Origin: Podila epigama
Lineage: Eukaryota > Mortierellomycota > Mortierellomycetes > Mortierellales > Mortierellaceae
Length of the DNA stretch: 15,798 bases
Assembly (NCBI GenBank): GCA_015679605.1
Contig: JAAAVE010000085.1
Span: 1-15,798 of the forward strand
Direction: 5' to 3'
Every line of letters starts with the position of its first letter. Positions within the stretch are counted from its first letter, which is position 1. A program made the translations under genes and the position numbers. The notes under the pieces are model-generated. The model was not told the DNA's origin, made no database searches, and saw only the letters and a program-made list of their open reading frames with translations. Shown here piece after piece: positions 1-9,900 of this stretch.

Positions 1-118
1 GGGGATGAGGTTGAGGTTGAGGTTGAGGTTGAGGTTGAGGCTGATAGTGAGGATGAGGATGAGAGATAGAGGTTGAAGTTGAGGTTCAGATTGAGGGTGA
101 GATGGAGGTTGAGAAGGT
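1..118. repeat. GAGGTT hexamer array at the left edge
   Basis: Five to six near-perfect GAGGTT units are followed by GAGGAT and degenerate copies up to about 118. Read from base 1 on the plus strand it gives alternating Glu-Val, then an acidic Asp/Glu stretch, and stops at TAG 67-69. It could be the acidic C-terminus of a gene entering from the left, or simply a microsatellite. Confidence 0.75.
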
Positions 119-244
119 CGGGATGGGAAAACCCCCAATGATCCGCCTCACCGAAGAAAAGACAAAGGGAACTCTAGTTGGCATCTCCTATGGTTACACA
201 CCTCGCGAGATAGTTTTGTAGATGGACGGACGTAACTTTCTGTA

Positions 245-341
245 CTGTCTGTCTGTCTGTCTGTCTGTCTATGATGTGTCAATGTGTCCGTCCGTCTATC
301 TGTCTTGTTGGAGAAGGACTTTTTTTTTTTTTTTTTTTTTT
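245..341. repeat. CTGT tetranucleotide array and 22-base poly-T
   Basis: Six or more CTGT units run through 245-270. Degenerate GTCC/GTCT/ATCT units continue to about 305, and an uninterrupted T run follows at 320-341. These create the spurious Phe- or Lys-rich frames here. Confidence 0.85.
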
Positions 342-799
342 GGACACAGACATTGTGCAGGGGTTGTGGTGTTGTAGTCCATCAGATCGGAGTGGGTGAA
401 GGAAAAGAAGAAAGTGACATTGAAGTGGTTCATCTGAACAATGGGACCATGACCATGACCATGAGTATGAGTATGAGGATGAGTATGACGATGGTATGGC
501 TCCATTGCACAGCACAGCCCTCAGTCTCTGACGTGTCTGTAGACCTTTTTTCTTTTCTTTTTTCTTTTCGCGCCAACACCAACACCATCCGTCGTACCTC
601 TCCAGTTCAGCGATTGTCCCCATGATTCCCATTCGTCATTTTCCTTTGTACATTTCTACTATTTTTTCACTGTTCTTTCCTTGTTGTTTGTATGCTTTTG
701 TATGTCGGTGTCTGTCGGTGTCTGTCTTTTGTGAACTCGACTGTCCGCGTTTTGTTGTGTTTATAAAGATATCCCTCCTGCCAACCTCTTCTGCCCCCT

Positions 800-853
800 T
801 CTCTCTCACACACACTCTCTCTCACTCTCTCACTCTCACTCTCACTCTCTCCT
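800..853. repeat. CT/CA microsatellite
   Basis: Mixed CT and CA dinucleotides and CTCTCA units on the plus strand, upstream of the palmitoyltransferase gene. Such pyrimidine tracts are common in fungal promoters and 5' UTRs; no specific role can be assigned. Confidence 0.8.
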
Positions 854-1458
854 TCTCCCCCTGCCAACCAGCCTGCCACAGTTGTCTGATAGGCATCCAG
901 TCAACCAGCGAGCAACCCCCTTTCCTTCACATTTTGTATTAAACACAAACCCATAAACCCATAAACCTGCAATTGAATTTGCCTTTTGCCTTTTGCCTTT
1001 TGCCTTTGCCTTTGCCCAACCAACCAACCGACCTGACCTAATTGACCAGACCACACGCTCACAGACACTGCAAGCACCTCAACAACCAACAACCACTCCT
1101 TTTTTCTTTTTTTTTGTACTTTGTACACCTTTTTCAGCATTCACATTCGCTTTCGCTTTCGCATTCACAACCCACAATTCAACCACCACCATCCTTCATC
1201 AGTACATCAATACAGCAACAAAAAACAAAACACGCATCGCATCATCCATTCAAACATTCAAACAGTCATATTATTCTTTACATTCACAGGGTTCACACTA
1301 TCCCAGAGCGAACAAAATACGACAAAATTTTAAATTTCTTTTCTTGTATTTGAACGGATCCCATTCAAAAAAGATCCCAGCTCTTCTTTTCTTTCTGACC
1401 TACTGAACACCTTCCCTTTCCTTACACCCACTCGCCCACCTTCGCCAAACGGCAGCCC

Positions 1459-4400
1459 ATGGCAGCCGAGGATGGGTCTATACCGGCTTTCCCCTCAACA
1501 GACCCTGATATGACTGGGAGAACGTCACTGGTAACCAATTCCAAAAGGCACGTTCGACCCAACGGCACCAACAACAACAACAGTGCTGTAGCACAGGATA
1601 AGGATATTCCCCTCTATGTACTACTACCGCGACCCCATGCACCACTATCATCGCCACCCTTGACCTCAATATCAGTACAAAAACCATTACCACCATTGCC
1701 ATCCCCACCACCGGGGCCATCAATACCAAGGAATGTGACAGCAGACCCTGCAGGAGGGCAACAGCCATTTGGGATTCCAGGGGTCAGGGTTCATGCTCAC
1801 CCACATCTGCTGTCACACCATCGCACCCCCTCAACTTTACATTCCAACTCTTGTCTCCCAGGCGATCCGGGCGGTTCTGGCAACACTGAGGAAGGGGTAG
1901 AAGTGGAGATGGAGGACAGGGTCACGGACATGGACATGGTGATGATGCACCAGGATCAGAACCAGACTCACCGTCAGGTTGAGGATTCACAACAACAGCA
2001 ACAACTACAACTAGAGGACTTGGACCAGCTAGAGGCCGATGTCCAAGTCGAACGCAAGCAAACCCGCCAAAGACGCCTCCTCAATTCTTTATCAAAGTCA
2101 CTCCCCGTGCTGTTGACCGTTCTGGTTGCATATATCTACTATGTTTACACTGTCCGGGTCTGCAGTAAGTGTCTTCTCAACGAGGTCTTTTTTTCCCTCT
2201 TCACTCTCTCCCCTTTTACTTTCCTGTTGTCGTCTTTGAGACGACCCATGTGCGGTTCTGTATCAACACTAAGGGAGTGGATCAGACGTCTCGTAACTGG
2301 TACGACAAACAACAAGCCTCACGAAAAGAGAAATGATCGAGAGAGTTGTGAGGAGGAAAGACAGACACGGAAAGAGAGAGAGAAAGAGTGACACAGGGCA
2401 CTCTGTGAAGGAAGAAAAAAAGCAATTGCAAAACAACCTTAACCACCACCACCACCACAACAAAGGGACGGATAATGGTGTTTGTTTATTTTGGAGGGCA
2501 ATTTGATGGTGACCAGGTTTGCCTAAGCTGAAATAGGGAGATGTTGCACAGATGGCTATCGTCAGCTCAAAGAAGAGAGCAATGCTGAATGACTGACAAC
2601 TTTTGTATATTTTGTTTCCATAGTATTTTACCTCTTTGTCGAACAAGGAGAGTCTTTCCAGGGTGGTAAGTAGCCGTCTTTGTCAGCTTGATGATGATAC
2701 TCAAGGGTGTGCGCAATGGCGACGATGACGATTCGGGAGGTGAAAGCTGTTCTTTCTTTTATACCCTTTTACCAAATGCCATCATCTTTTGACGATCTAT
2801 CCACACTCTGTGTTGTGTTGTGTTTTGTTGTTTTGTGTTTTGTTGTTTTGTGTATTTGCGTTGTGTGCTCGGCAGTGCCACCTTACCTGCATCTCCGCAG
2901 ATACTCGCGTTTCATCTTTTTTTTTTTTTTTTTTTTTTTTTGCGTTCTTTGCCTTTGCCTTTGCGTTTGTGCGACTCTCTTCCCCTGTCTATCGTCGTGC
3001 AAACTTTTGCTCTCTTCCTGGAAAAACATTGTCCACTTGCTTTTGCAAAAAGACAATGATTGTTGCATGCCCAGCTGCGTGTCATTCTCATGCCATCGTT
3101 CTACACGTATCCCATTCATCAATTGTATCCTAACCAAGGCTATATCCATCCGCGGAACATATCTAGGTCTCTACTTGACTGTGTTCAACATCCTCATCCT
3201 CCTCTTCTCGACATCCTACTTTCTGAGCATCTTTTCCTCGCCAGGCTCTCCTTCCAACGTAAAGTATCGCATCCTTTTTTCCCCCCTGTTCAATGACCAT
3301 GAATACACACCCTCCATGCTTACCTCACCCTTTCCCCCTCAACCCTCAACAGTCGAATCTCACGCACCACCTCTCCATCATAACCTTTCCTTCAATCGCG
3401 CTTTGATCTCTTAACCATGTGTCCTAATTATCTCGCATTACTCTTTCCCCCCCTTCTAGCCACCATCTCGGAATCCTCCTCTGCCCATCCCACCTACCAC
3501 CACGCCCTACCATAGTCAGAGAAGTCCTGGCCCAACTCGGCCAGCGTCTAACAACAGAACCTCGTCCCCGTCCACCCCTATACCCCCCTCACTCACTAAA
3601 TCCGGAGCAAACAACAATAATATACCTCCACATTCTAGCCCATTCATCTCTTCCTCAACAAATACGCCAAAATATCCATCCTCGACTGTCTCTCCGGCCA
3701 GTCATCCTGCGAGTCACTCCTTCTCTTCACCTGTGGATGTGACAGAGGCTAGAGATGACCACGTAGCCATTGCGATGCCTCCCAACGAAGCAGCTGCCTC
3801 TACGAACACGAACACGAACGGATCGGAACGTCGTGCTGGAAGCATCCACAGTCATCGACTTAGTATAGACTTTTCCATCTCGGGTCATCCTACTCCAACT
3901 GGACCTACTGGTTCAATCCTCGGGCATGGTGTCTCAAGGTCCCGGGTTCATAGCCAGGATGATAGCCTTCAGCGGCCCATTGCCACGCTGAGCATCTGTA
4001 AGCGTGACGGACGCACCCGTTGGTGCGAGATATGTCAGATTGTCAAGCCGGACCGATGCCACCACTGTTCAGAGTGCAACAAATGTGTTTTGCGGATGGA
4101 CCATCACTGTCCCTGGGTCAATGGCTGCGTGGGTTTTGGCAATTACAAGTATTTTTACCTATTTATTCTTTATGGATCCCTCTCCGCGATGTGGGTTGTG
4201 GGGTCTATGGTGCCAGTGCTCGTTAAAGCCCTTAGAGGACGTACCCCTATTCCGCAAGAGCAACAACCAAGGGATCACACAAACTGGGCCGAGATGTGGA
4301 CACCGCAGGATGATAGTGTTGATTCTTCAGAGTTCAAAAGTGTGAATGCCTGGAGTACCAGTTCTCGTGTCTGGAACGGCGATGGTGCAATGTTGGGCAA

Positions 4401-5774
4401 TGTACCCAAGCAGGATCAGCTACCACCGTTTGACATTCAATGGATCGTTATCACAGTCATTGCATTCATCCTCGCACTGCTCATCGTTGCCTTCACCATA
4501 ATGCACACAGGGTATATCCTCAACAACAGGACAACTATCGAGTCACTGCAGCAAGTGCGAAATATGCATGTCAAAGTACAATATCGAAAGCGGGAGTTGC
4601 CACCAACGTCTCACCGCGAGTCTCTGAACGGAGGAGTCGATGGTCATACCTCAAGGTTACCTCCGTTCATGTCTGATATCAGCCATAACATTGTCATGGT
4701 CGAACCAGGTGAAAATCTCTGGGACCAAGGGTCATGGCTTGCCAACTGGAAGAGCATTATGGGGCCAACATGGTGGCTCTGGTTCCGTAAGTGCCTTTTC
4801 AAATGTGCATATTATTTTCTTTTATTCCTCTGGTCATGCTTCAAGAGTCCTCATCTTTTTTTTTTGTTGCTATTTCTTCTAAAATATGAACACATTTATA
4901 ACAATCAGTGCCTTACCGGAACACGATGGGCGATGGCATTCACGAAGTTTACAACTTCAACGTGTACAAGCGCCTACTTGCTGACGCGTTAGCGCAGGCG
5001 AGGATGCAAGCAGTCAATTTCGGCGGCATTGTCAGCGATATTGTAGCACCAACAACACCGGCCGAAGGTGGTGGTCGCCGTGAAAGCCAGGATATGCACT
5101 CATCAGCACTTTCGGATTCGCTTAGTTCAGGTCCCAAGAGTAGAGGTGCACTGAATATTGCCTCACCAAGACCAAGGACAGGGAGTGCAAGCTCTGGTGT
5201 CAACAAGAGTATGGAGGCTTCAAAGAAGAGAGCCGCTATAACCAACCCGCCGTCACTCAATACTTCCACCCTCCTTCAGCATGAGGATGGCACGGATGTT
5301 GGTGGGTCACAAAGGGCTCAATCGACCCTTCAGCTTATGCACAGCGCGTCTTCTTCTGCTGCTGAGGGTCAAGGGGGTTTCCAGGAAGCATCGGTCGATG
5401 ACGGGTCGATGGTAGCACGAGGTCATCATCAGACGTCGAGCGGTATGTCGACACCGCGACAAAACTCGCTGCGGAGCCATAGCCCTCGTCAGCGAATGCC
5501 AAAGTCTCGCGCGCAGGCATCGCCACGATCGAATCGACGTCGCCAGCGGACGATGAGTGGCGGCACGGGCAGTAGCTTTGTGTATAGCGGACCTATTAAG
5601 GAATTTGGACTGGGACTTGGTATGGATGGTATTCCAGTGAACAGTGGTACAGGATTGAAGATGAGTAGAGGGTTGTTGGCACGGTCAAGCCATGGTCAAC
5701 TGCGCGGGCAAGCAGGGCAAGCAGGGCAATCAGGGCCAGCGGGTCAATCGAGCCGTCAGCCAAGAGGAACATAA
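1459..5774 (+). CDS. DHHC-type S-palmitoyltransferase, Pfa3/ZDHHC2-15-20-like (five exons)
   Basis: Transfers palmitate from palmitoyl-CoA, via an acyl-cysteine intermediate, to cysteines of membrane-associated proteins. Proposed exons are 1459-2164, 2624-2665, 3167-3258, 3460-4786 and 4909-5774, giving 1010 residues. Donors are GTAAGT, GTAAGT, GTAAAG and GTAAGT, and all phases join. Order: Pro/Ser/Gln-rich N-terminus with a PLPPLP-type stretch (75-90); TM1 (about 215-232); a short loop from the 42-base exon; TM2 (251-271); SPG in place of the usual DPG (274-276); a disordered Pro/Ser/Asn-rich insert (281-459); the zinc cysteine-rich domain (460-503) with catalytic DHHC at 494-497; TM3 (about 511-534); TM4 (about 608-629); TTIE (638-641); a PaCCT-like NLWDQG...NWKSIMG block (699-715); and a Ser/Gly/Gln-rich tail of about 280 residues. 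Known Pfa3/ZDHHC2-15 proteins are about 330-370 residues, so this one is much longer because of disordered parts. The CRD ([17 protein letters not shown]) and the short TM1-TM2 loop point to the Pfa3 group. Yeast Pfa3 acts on Vac8 at the vacuole; the substrate here is unknown. The start follows an in-frame TGA at 1396, but a further 5' exon cannot be excluded. Confidence 0.88.
2165..2623 (+). other. Intron 1 of the palmitoyltransferase gene
   Basis: It has a GTAAGT donor at 2165-2170 and a TTTGTTTCCATAG acceptor ending at 2623. The frame from exon 1 runs on without a stop for about 225 bases into the intron, but that stretch is highly charged (Arg/Lys/Glu) and lacks TM2, so I treat it as intronic. 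No other gene is seen in it. Confidence 0.8.
2666..3166 (+). other. Intron 2 of the palmitoyltransferase gene
   Basis: It has a GTAAGT donor at 2666 and an ATCTAG acceptor ending at 3166, with a CTAAC branch-point-like element at 3130-3134. It contains TGTGTT/TTTTGTTG repeats (about 2811-2860) and a 25-base poly-T (2917-2941). Splicing at 3166 is preferred over other AGs because it alone gives phase 1-to-2 joining and the expected loop-to-TM2 sequence. Confidence 0.8.
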
Positions 5775-5781
5775 TCGGTAA

Positions 5782-5805
5782 TGTGTGTGTGCGTGTGTGT
5801 GTGTA
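5782..5805. repeat. GT dinucleotide microsatellite
   Basis: About twelve TG/GT units with one CG interruption, eight bases after the palmitoyltransferase stop codon, so probably within the 3' UTR. Confidence 0.85.
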
Positions 5806-6740
5806 TTTTCTTTTTTTTTCTTTTTTCTTTTCGTTTCTTGCATTCCTTTCTTTTTTTTCGTTTTTTTTTGTTGTCTTTATGCACCTGAGGCAATAGTTAT
5901 GCCTCATGCATTGTAAAAATTGTAAATGTAAACAGCATTCGCATAATAATAATACAAGTCGTTGCTCTCTGTCAGTTCATCTTGACGCCTTGTCGTCCTG
6001 TCGAACGTACAGTACGTACAATACAGAAACGACCTGTCCATCTATTTTGTTTATATTTCAAAAAAAAACGCATCGACACCAAAAGCAGGGAGAACCAACC
6101 CACACACCAGATGAAAATGTCGCAAGTATTCCTCTTTTGAGCACACCATTTGTTGTTCTTGTCATCATTTTTATCTGGCGGCTCTCAACAAAAAAAGCAA
6201 GGGCGGGCAGACAAAGACCTTGTGAATCGTTTTCTCAATATTCTGAATGCGATTGGCTGTAGCCTCTTTGACTGTCCACCTGCAGGCAACCTTGTTGTTG
6301 TTTTTCAACCTTTTTTTTTTTTGCTGCGCGCCTAATCCACGCAGTCAAATTTTTTTGTGAGGGTTGAAAGTATGAATGTTGTCCTAATGGAAGAATGAAA
6401 TCGAATGGGAACAATTCCTAGTCATTCATTGTGTTTCCTTCATACCTACTTTTTGACCTTGTTGCACGGAGCCTCCATCCGTGGTTTATGCAAAAAATAA
6501 AAGGCGTCATGACAGAAATGACTTTGCTCCAAAAGACAGAGAAGAGTTTTCCCAACGGCCCTCAAGGGAGTATTCCAAATAGGGCAAGGATTCTTTTTAG
6601 CCAAGCCATTTATTTCACACACAAAATAAATAATAAAATCAACATTGCTGTATTGTACTCAAAGTAAAGCTACTCACGACACTCACGACACTCACGCTAC
6701 TCGCGCATTCTCACGTTCACGTTCACACACACGCACGCCT

Positions 6741-6917
6741 TTATCTTTCTTTTTTTTCTTTTTCGTTTCATTTTTTTCTTTTTCTTTTTCTTTTCTCAGT
6801 TGTCCTTTCTTCGCCTCTCTTCGCCTCACCTCACCATCACCTTCACCATCACCACCTCACCATCGCCTCCACTCTCTCTCTCTCTCTCCTCCCGTTTAAA
6901 AACAACTCTTTGTACAT
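6741..6917 (+). promoter_or_regulatory. Pyrimidine-rich 5' flank/5' UTR of the amidohydrolase gene
   Basis: A T-rich block, then C/T-rich DNA ending in a CT dinucleotide run (6871-6893), lies directly upstream of the ATG at 6918. Pyrimidine tracts of this kind sit near transcription starts of many strongly expressed fungal genes. That is a general expectation; no transcription start is shown by the sequence. Confidence 0.35.
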
Positions 6918-9900
6918 ATGTCAGATTACACACATCTTCCTCAACATGATCACGAGGAGGAAGGTCACACCTACGACCGGCCACAAAAGGGCGCTTTCCT
7001 CCGCAAGAAGAGCACCCTCCTCCTAGCCACCGCCGCCATCGCACTCTTGGCTACCTCAGCTTACTTTCTCGGTTCTGCCAACGAGCTTTCATACCATCAG
7101 ATCCACTATGAGACCCCTGGTCTCTCTAGTGCCCACTTCTTGCAGGGCAAGGCCAAATGTGACCAGATCCGCCGCAAAGACAAGCACATCTACCCTCCCG
7201 CAGAGTCCCGTGCCTTCAACCCGCGTTTCGTGAACGGAACAGCCCCTACTTTGTTCAAGAATGGTTATATCTTTGACGGTGAAGGCGAGGGTTTCAAGGG
7301 CGATCTCTTGATCGACCAAGGTATCATTGTCCAGGTCGGAGGTGATATCAAGGCACCTGAGGGTGCCACCGTCGTCGACCTCAAGGGACACATCATTACC
7401 CCTGGTATCGTGGACATGCACAGGTAAGGTTACATGGCTGGTTATACGGCTGTAGTCCTTTTTTTTTTTTTTTTTTGCCTTTTTTTCTTTTTTTCTGGTA
7501 TCACAAGCAAAAAAGCGTGTCACTCGCCATGCATTCATTCATTGTCAAAAACTTGTGAAACGATCCACGCGAAAAGAAGGAAGGAGGGAGAAAAAGAAAA
7601 AAAAAAAAGAGAGAGCCAAAGCATTGAACGCATGACTGTTCACCAATCAATGCGGCGACTCCAAAAACTTAAAAAACCCTTACTGCTTTCCAAATGGGTA
7701 AAAAAACCGCGCCGTATCAATCATTTTTCATGTTATCATGGCGCTAATCCAAAAAACAAAACATTCTTCTTTTGGCTTTGCACCAATATTGTACCTTTAC
7801 TTCCATTCTTTTTGGCATGTCGGTTTTCACGCGTTCGATCGCGTTCGATCGCGTTTTTTTCACTCATTGTCTGATGCTGTTCTCGGGTCAACAGCCATTT
7901 GGGTGTCGATTCATGGCCTGCTCTCTCTGGTACCGATGACACCAATGAAATGACCCAGCCCATCACACCCTTTGTTCGTTCCATCGATGGATTCAACCCC
8001 AGCGACCCTGCTCGTGAATGGGTTCTCTCCGGAGGAGTCACCTCCACCCTCATCCTTCCTGGATCCGGCAACATCATGGGTGGCGAGGCTTACACTGTCA
8101 AGTTGCGCAAGGTCGATACCCTCAGCACGGACGACATGCTGGTCGAGGCCGGCGTCAAGGACAAGTGGCGCTACATGAAGATGGCCTGTGGTGAAAACCC
8201 CAAGCGTTTCTACGGAAGCTATTTCAATGTCATGCCCTCCACCCGTCTCGGTGAGGGCTATCTCCTGCGCGACCAGTTCGCAAAGGCCACTGCTCTTAAG
8301 GATGCACAGGATGACTGGTGCCACGCTGTCGACAACTTGCCAAAGTATGGCCGCCGCCGTCTTAGCACCCCCTTCCCTGAGGACCTCCGATACGAAAGCT
8401 TGGTGGCCGTCTTGAGAGACGATGTCAAGCTCAACATTCACTGTTATGAAACACACGATCTCGAAGCAATGGTCCGCCACTCGAACGAGTACAAGTTCAA
8501 GATCTCTGCATTCCACCACGCTCTAGATGCCTACCGTGTCCCCGAGATTCTTAAGCGCGCCTACAAGGTCGTCCCTACAGTTGCCACTTTTGCTGGAAAG
8601 TTTGGGTATGTATGATAAAAGGGGTGGGGTTTATTTTATTTTATTTTATTTTTCCCTCCCCCTCGTTCTGGATTCCTGTCTGAACTGGAGATCCCATTTT
8701 CGCTTTATTTTTTTTCGCGTCTTTTCTCACCCTCTCAACTCTGCTTGTTCTCATTAAAATAGCTACAAAAAGGAGGCCTTCCAGAGCTCGGTCAACTCAC
8801 CAAAGATTCTGGCTGATGCTGGTATTGCCGTCGCCATGAAGTCTGATCACCCCGTCCTCAATTCCCAGCATCTTGTATACGAAGCAGCCATGGCCCACCA
8901 CTATGGTCTCTCCGAGACCTTGTCCATCGCTTCTGTCACCTCAGTCCCTGCCAAGGCTCTCGGTTTGGACCACCGCATTGGAAAGATTGCTGTCGGTATG
9001 GATGCTGATGTTGTCATCTGGGAGAAACACCCCTTGGCTCTTGGATCCCATCCCCTCCAGGTCTACATTGATGGAATCGCGCAGATCAAGGATGTGGACG
9101 CGTCCAAGTGGAGTGAGCAAGGCGAACCCCAAAAGTTTGAAAAGCTCCCCGAGTTGGCGGTGCCCAAGGACAAGGGTGCTTGCTCGCCCACTGCAGAGAC
9201 TGGTATCTTTACTGGCATCAAAAAGGTCTTGCTCCAGCATTATGATGAATTCAGCGACAAGGGTGATCTGTCTGTCGTGCTGGATCACGGCAGGATTGTC
9301 TGCACTGGTCACTGCCATGATAAAGCTGCTGCCTACAAGGGTGCACCTGTCTACGACTTTGGTGGCGAAGGTGTCGTCCTGCCTTCGCTCCTCTCGGTCG
9401 GTGCTCCTGGTCTTGGTCTGGTCGAGATTAACGCTGAAGACTCGACTGGTGACGGCCATCACAACCTTAGCCCCGATATTGCTTATGCTATTGATGGACT
9501 CAAGTTTGGAGGCTTGCATATTGATGAGGCCTACAAGGCTGGTGTTCTTGTTGCTGTCACTGCCCCAACATCTGAACACGTCGTCCAGGGAGTCAGTGTC
9601 GCTTTTAGCACTGGTGCTGAGAATGCTCTCGCCTCCAAGACTGCCGTCCTCAAGGAGAAGGTGGCCCTCCATGTCCGAATTGGTCAGGACTCCAAGTCAG
9701 CCTTGTTCTCGACCGTTTCATCCCAGATTGGTTTCCTCCGTTCCGCCCTCAAGAAGGGAATCGCTGATTTGTTTGCACCCAACGATGATTTCACTCTCGT
9801 CGCTCGTGGCAAGATTCCTTTGATTGTGGATGTCGAGAACCGTGACGAGATTATCCGCATTATTCAATTGAAGAAGGATTTGGAGGAGGAAGGATCCAAG

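Larger units (their letters stand above)
1..1458. other. Repeat-rich intergenic DNA and 5' flank of the palmitoyltransferase gene
   Basis: I see no convincing gene here; the open frames are short, low in complexity and explained by repeats. It holds a GAGGTT-type hexamer array (1-about 65, degenerate to 118), a CTGT array (245-270), a 22-base poly-T (320-341), a degenerate ATGACC/ATGAGT array (about 445-493), a CT/CA tract (800-853) and a TTTTGCC array (about 978-1015). A TATAAA lies at 762-767, about 690 bases before the ATG at 1459; whether it is a core promoter is unknown. From about 1050 to 1458 the plus strand is poor in G and rich in C, A and T, as expected of a fungal 5' UTR. An in-frame TGA at 1396-1398 closes the frame upstream of the chosen start. 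Confidence 0.6.
5775..6917. other. Intergenic region between the palmitoyltransferase and amidohydrolase genes
   Basis: No gene is supported; the open frames are short and compositionally biased. The left part is the 3' flank of the palmitoyltransferase gene: a GT microsatellite at 5782-5805, poly-T-rich DNA at 5806-5875, and AATAATAAT near 5945, which may serve polyadenylation. The right part is the 5' flank of the amidohydrolase gene: T-rich DNA at 6741-6800, TCACC repeats at 6825-6865 and a CT tract at 6871-6893. I could not identify a TATA box with confidence. Confidence 0.6.

Noticed and set aside
993-1406. 137-residue plus-strand open frame upstream of the palmitoyltransferase
   Set aside because: Pro/Gln/Phe/Ala repeats from pyrimidine-rich DNA with no domain; better explained as promoter and 5' UTR.
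2165-2391. Read-through of palmitoyltransferase exon 1 into the following sequence as a truncated protein
   Set aside because: A consensus GTAAGT donor sits at 2165, the extension is Arg/Glu/Lys-rich, and the remaining membrane segments and DHHC domain continue in phase after splicing.
3733-4992. DHHC protein starting near 3733 as a separate gene
   Set aside because: There is no ATG at 3733 (the codon is GTG) and the frame is open back to the acceptor at 3459. TM1 and TM2 of the enzyme lie in the upstream exons.
5906-6667. Possible small genes in the intergenic region after the palmitoyltransferase
   Set aside because: The frames are short and low in complexity, with no domain, signal or splice pattern to support them.
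7826-7860. tRNA B-box-like GTTCGATC in the amidohydrolase intron
   Set aside because: The terminal bases do not fit the consensus, no A box lies at a suitable distance upstream, and no cloverleaf can be drawn.
7911-8519. 202-residue antisense open frame opposite exon 2 of the amidohydrolase gene
   Set aside because: It is a shadow of a codon-biased exon, with no recognisable domain, and it lies wholly within the coding exon.
8941-9672. 243-residue antisense open frame opposite exon 3 of the amidohydrolase gene
   Set aside because: The same explanation applies: C/G-ending codon bias on the plus strand removes stops on the other strand, and the translation resembles no known fold.
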